8,177 nucleotides of DNA from contig DHPL01000025.1 in assembly GCA_002407905.1 (NCBI GenBank), positions 1,907 to 10,083 on the forward strand. Reading direction: 5' to 3'. The notes under the pieces are model-generated. The model saw nothing but the letters and a program-made list of their open reading frames with translations, made no database searches and had not been told where the DNA came from. This document shows, in pieces, positions 5,497 to 8,177 of the stretch (the stretch's first letter is position 1; the number at the start of each line of letters is the position of its first letter). This DNA comes from Anaerolineaceae bacterium UBA5365. GTDB taxonomy: Bacteria > Chloroflexota > Anaerolineae > Anaerolineales > Anaerolineaceae. The translations under genes were made by a program, and so were the position numbers.

Positions 5497-6616
5497 TTGG
5501 CCACTCCTTAGTCAACAAATTTACATACAGCTCATAGGTATCTTTTAATGATCGAATCTCAAGGTATTCATCTTCCACATGGGCCTGGTCGGAAATACCG
5601 GGACCGATGATCGCGAATTCATTACCCAAACTCTCAAAACTGGAAAGGTCCGTATAGTAACGAACGCCGATCTCCTTGTACTCGAAGCCCAAATCAGCCA
5701 TCGCATTTTGAATCCGGCTTTTAAGCCGGCTCTGATTATTCGCCAGCGCCGGGCGATGATTGAGGATCTTAAAGCGGGTTTCACAGCCTTCAACGGCCGT
5801 CTCGGCAGCAGATTCTTCCAGCGCCTTCGTTAATTGCTCCATGCTTAGTTCGGGCGGGTAACGCAAATCGAACTCCGCTATGGCATAATCCGGGACAACA
5901 TTCACTTTATTCCCACCCCTGATCCGGTTGAGGGAGAGGGTGGTTGGACCAACCAGTTTGTTCTCCGCGGATATTTTTCGCGTCAGGGCTGCTTTGAACA
6001 GGTAAATGGAATCGATAGCGTTACAGCCTAACTCCGGCGCTGACCCGTGCGAAGCTTTTCCAAAGGCTTCCAGCTCGAACCAAAACGCGCCTTTTTCCTC
6101 ATAAGCCACAGCCATCTGTGTCGGCTCAGGGATGATCAGCAGTTCACCCCGGCTGACCACGTTTTCTTCGATCAGCACCCGCATACCTATCCCGCCAGCC
6201 TCTTCGTCTGCCGTAAATATGAGGCGGAGATTGGCCTTTAAGAGCTCAGGGTTCTGAAGGAACGCCTCGCCCAGATGAACCATGCACGCCAGGCCGCTTT
6301 TCATGTCTGAAGAACCGCGCCCATACATCCTGCCGGCCTCGATAGTGGCCTTTAAAGGATGGTAGGACCAGTTTTCCCGAGAGAACGGAACCGTATCCAT
6401 GTGACCGATGAAGGTTAGGGTGGGGCGGTCTCCCCTCATTGGCCCAATTTCAGCCAGAAGGGAAGACCGCTTCTCGTCATGTTTGAATTCAGTGAGCTCA
6501 GCCCCCCTCAGAAGGGATTGCAGTAAAACTACAATCCCTTTCTCGTTCCCAGGGGGATTCGTTGTATCTACTTCGATCAGTAGTTTTAGTATTTCAGTCA
6601 ATCGACTGAGGCTCAT
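5486..6616 (-). CDS. M20 family metallo-hydrolase (ArgE/DapE/ACY1-like deacylase or peptidase)
   Basis: This is a predicted cytoplasmic di-zinc amidohydrolase of 376 residues that cleaves an amide bond next to a carboxylate. The M20 motifs are in order: GHMDTVP with His72 and Asp74, GRGSSDMKSG with bridging Asp104, TADEEAGG with catalytic Glu138 and metal ligand Glu139, PEPT with Glu164, and a late His346 in AHVEDEY. The lid/dimerisation domain is recognised by GKASHGSAPELG and the following NKVNVVPDYAIAEFDLRYPP. The length fits ArgE/DapE/aminoacylase relatives. The substrate cannot be assigned from sequence. ATG 6616 follows the amidohydrolase stop by only 2 nt and has no good Shine-Dalgarno of its own, so translation probably depends on the upstream gene. 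Its 3' end overlaps the membrane-protein gene. Confidence 0.94.
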   Translation of the reverse strand: MSLSRLTEILKLLIEVDTTNPPGNEKGIVVLLQSLLRGAELTEFKHDEKRSSLLAEIGPMRGDRPTLTFIGHMDTVPFSRENWSYHPLKATIEAGRMYGRGSSDMKSGLACMVHLGEAFLQNPELLKANLRLIFTADEEAGGIGMRVLIEENVVSRGELLIIPEPTQMAVAYEEKGAFWFELEAFGKASHGSAPELGCNAIDSIYLFKAALTRKISAENKLVGPTTLSLNRIRGGNKVNVVPDYAIAEFDLRYPPELSMEQLTKALEESAAETAVEGCETRFKILNHRPALANNQSRLKSRIQNAMADLGFEYKEIGVRYYTDLSSFESLGNEFAIIGPGISDQAHVEDEYLEIRSLKDTYELYVNLLTKEWPNEY

Positions 6617-6618
6617 GA

Positions 6619-7965
6619 TCAGCGCTTTACAGAGTAAAGAGTGATATCGCCAACGCCAGTCTTCCTGACCATGCCAGACTTGGTCACCAATCCGCCGGCA
6701 CCGATGCCGCGGCGAACAACACGCTTTTCAAAGCCGGTGATCTCGCCGTTGCAGATCGTGTACATCATGCTCTTATTGCTGCGATCGATAACCGTGATAT
6801 TAGCCAGAGCACCCACACCCAAATGGCCAACCTTCTCGTCCCACCAGGCCACACCGGTGCGTTTGTAGAAGAGTTTCGCGGGGTTGCAGGTCATGGTAGC
6901 CACTGCGTCGGAGAGGCTCAGCACTTTCTTTTCAACCAGCTCCAGGATGCACGGGATGTTGTCGCGGCAATCGCCAAAGCCCTTCATCGTGGCATCGTTC
7001 TGGCCATCGGAAATGAGAATGTCTACAATTTTGTCCGAAAGTGCCTGATAGGCGACATCCTGCGCGACCTTATCCATCAGCAGGCCTTCGCGGGAGCCGC
7101 GGTTTTCGCGCAGCATCGTGGTCACAAACTCACCCGTGATGTGCTCTTCTTTACACAGATCGATCATCCTCTTCATCGATTCCACTGGGTCGCCATGCGT
7201 GCCGCAGGCCACCGCGGTTGTATGGCCCAGGTGGAATGGCCGGCCATTGGAAAGGTTTGCCAGGCGCATGGAATGATCCGGGTCCTGGGTATGGGACATG
7301 AACAACATCTTGGCTTGGGATGTCACATCGAACACTTTGTTCAGCTTTTCATCATCCATGATGTAGTGGCCCATATGGTCCTTAATGCCCATGACCAGAT
7401 TGCCCGTGGAAAGCGTGAAGGGATTGCGGCTCATTTTGGTGCCCGCGACCTCGTCGGCACACTCGCCGCGGAAGAAGGCCGCCAGCTCGCCGGTATCCAT
7501 GCAGGTTGCCAAAACGTTGGACGCACCCAGGTACACACCCAGGTTGATCGGCAAGCCCCTGTCCACCTCAGCCCCGAGGAGCGAAGGCGCCATCAGGGTG
7601 TTGCCCGCGCCAGGTGAAAAGGCGTAGGTGATACCATGGGTTGCAGCTTCGAAAATGGGGTTGGTCGTGACTTCAAACAGGTCTCCAAGGTGCAGGTGCA
7701 TGTCGATAAGACCCGGCACGACCAGCAAATCCTTACAATCCAGGACCACATCCCCGGCTGCCGGCTCGATGCTCCCTACTTCGACGATCTTGTCGCCTTG
7801 GAAGGCGATATCGGTTTGCATCTCAAGATTATTTTTAGGATCAACGACGTATCCATCCTTAAGGATGAATCTTCCTTCAACCTTCAAAGGAAAGATGGAC
7901 TCAAGTAATTCATTATTTGTGATGTTTGCGAGAATTTTGACTTTATTTACTGGTGCTTTGTACAT
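6619..7965 (-). CDS. Metal-dependent amidohydrolase (dihydroorotase/dihydropyrimidinase-like superfamily)
   Basis: This is a predicted cytoplasmic TIM-barrel hydrolase of 448 residues. The metal site is readable: HxH in PGLIDMHLHLGD (His90, His92), a candidate carboxylated Lys195 in VMGIKDHMG, His225 in FMSHTQDPDH, His245/His248 in PFHLGHTT, and Asp320 in ILISDG. The small beta-sandwich domain flanks the barrel (KDGYVVDP at 36-43 and the C-terminal ANITVIDRS). The pattern fits enzymes that open cyclic amides or cleave N-acyl bonds; I cannot name the substrate. I start at ATG 7965 because AAGGAGG lies 5 nt upstream. An in-frame GTG at 8013 would add 16 residues that are encoded by the hairpin and the RBS itself. 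The gene is first in a tight set with the M20 hydrolase and the duplicated membrane protein. Confidence 0.92.
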   Translation of the reverse strand: MYKAPVNKVKILANITNNELLESIFPLKVEGRFILKDGYVVDPKNNLEMQTDIAFQGDKIVEVGSIEPAAGDVVLDCKDLLVVPGLIDMHLHLGDLFEVTTNPIFEAATHGITYAFSPGAGNTLMAPSLLGAEVDRGLPINLGVYLGASNVLATCMDTGELAAFFRGECADEVAGTKMSRNPFTLSTGNLVMGIKDHMGHYIMDDEKLNKVFDVTSQAKMLFMSHTQDPDHSMRLANLSNGRPFHLGHTTAVACGTHGDPVESMKRMIDLCKEEHITGEFVTTMLRENRGSREGLLMDKVAQDVAYQALSDKIVDILISDGQNDATMKGFGDCRDNIPCILELVEKKVLSLSDAVATMTCNPAKLFYKRTGVAWWDEKVGHLGVGALANITVIDRSNKSMMYTICNGEITGFEKRVVRRGIGAGGLVTKSGMVRKTGVGDITLYSVKR

Positions 7966-7970
7966 TAGTG

Positions 7971-8002
7971 CCTCCTTTTTTAACCACTTTATCAAAAGGA
8001 GG
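7971..8002 (-). promoter_or_regulatory. Hairpin that sequesters the amidohydrolase Shine-Dalgarno
   Basis: In the minus-strand mRNA, CCUCCUUUU (8002-7994) is perfectly complementary to AAAAGGAGG (7979-7971), giving a 9-bp stem with a 14-nt loop. The 3' arm contains the whole Shine-Dalgarno of the amidohydrolase, 5 nt before its ATG. The 5' arm starts 7 nt after the TGA of the upstream ORF (8012-8010), so a ribosome terminating there would cover and open the stem. The structure is seen in the sequence; control of translation by it is inferred. Confidence 0.7.
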
Positions 8003-8009
8003 GGATTCT

Positions 8010-8177
8010 TCACATATCTGAGTTGGACACTCTTTTCTTTGTCAGATGTACTTTTGATTTCCTTGTTAGCAGGAAGATCTTGAAGGCTATTTCGATGTTG
8101 AATTTCTCTTCGCGCGTTTCAAACTGCCAGGTGGTCAGCTCCTTGATTTTCGCGGTTCGGTTTTTCATTGTGTTGTA
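8010..8177 (-). CDS. 3' end of an unidentified ORF upstream of the amidohydrolase (partial)
   Basis: A minus-strand frame is open from the right window edge to TGA at 8012-8010 (55 codons visible). An ATG occurs at 8168, but the 9 bases visible before it (TACAACACA) contain no Shine-Dalgarno, so the frame more probably continues from a gene outside the window. The visible part is basic and Lys-rich, with a short Trp/Phe-containing stretch (LTTWQFETREEKFNIEIAF) and a C-terminus dense in Lys and Arg (TRKSKVHLTKKR). I recognise no domain. It ends 44 nt before the amidohydrolase start, and no promoter is evident in between, which suggests co-transcription. It could also be a non-coding leader that happens to be open. 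Confidence 0.4.
   Translation of the reverse strand, partial: YNTMKNRTAKIKELTTWQFETREEKFNIEIAFKIFLLTRKSKVHLTKKRVSNSDM

Noticed and set aside
6823..7617. Plus-strand ORF of 264 codons, His/Gly/Ala-rich
   Set aside because: It lies antisense to the amidohydrolase, whose metal-site motifs are intact; the composition is that of a reverse-complement shadow.
7966..8013. GTG at 8013 as start of the amidohydrolase
   Set aside because: No SD precedes it, and the extra 16 residues come from the hairpin and SD. ATG 7965 has AAGGAGG at 5 nt. Minor coupled initiation at the GTG cannot be fully excluded.

Overview
The window looks like bacterial chromosome, probably from an anaerobic Anaerolineae-type Chloroflexota. 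This is inferred from moderate GC, the lipoprotein lipobox followed by a Pro/Thr/Ala-rich linker, strong GGAGG ribosome binding sites, and an alpha/alpha-toroid protein of a type I associate with such genomes. The taxonomic call is tentative. I see no rRNA, tRNA, CRISPR array, insertion sequence or phage gene.

Region 1 (1-2600, all minus strand) is a polar amino-acid ABC importer operon. In transcription order it holds a solute-binding lipoprotein (2600-1773), a HisM/GlnP-type permease (1725-1081), a GlnQ-type ATPase (1074-256) and a second HisM-type permease that runs off the left edge (259 to before 1). The last two genes overlap by 3 nt. A perfect 8-bp hairpin without a T-tract lies between the binding protein and the first permease.

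Region 2 (2601-2882) is a divergent intergenic region with a 10-A homopolymer, short palindromes and a TATAAT box. It leads into a plus-strand gene (2883-3887) for a protein resembling prenyltransferase/squalene-oxidase toroids, of unknown function.

Region 3 (3888-4323) has no conventional gene. It does contain a complete miniature minus-strand unit: a possible -10 box, a near-perfect Shine-Dalgarno, a 25-codon ORF made almost only of Asp-Lys-Lys repeats (4119-4042), and a textbook intrinsic terminator. To its right is a strong bidirectional terminator that closes region 4.

Region 4 (4324-8177, all minus strand) is a compact catabolic-looking operon. In transcription order it holds the end of an unidentified upstream ORF, a metal-dependent amidohydrolase (7965-6619), an M20 metallo-hydrolase (6616-5486) and a membrane protein built from two homologous halves (5496-4324). 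The genes are 2 nt apart or overlapping. The likely job is uptake and two-step hydrolysis of an amide, cyclic amide or N-acyl compound; the substrate is unknown. The Shine-Dalgarno of the amidohydrolase is completely buried in a 9-bp hairpin that starts 7 nt after the upstream stop codon, which suggests translational coupling or regulated translation.

The best candidates for something undescribed are the duplicated membrane protein with its two hydrolases, the SD-sequestering hairpin that gates them, and the (DKK)n micro-ORF.
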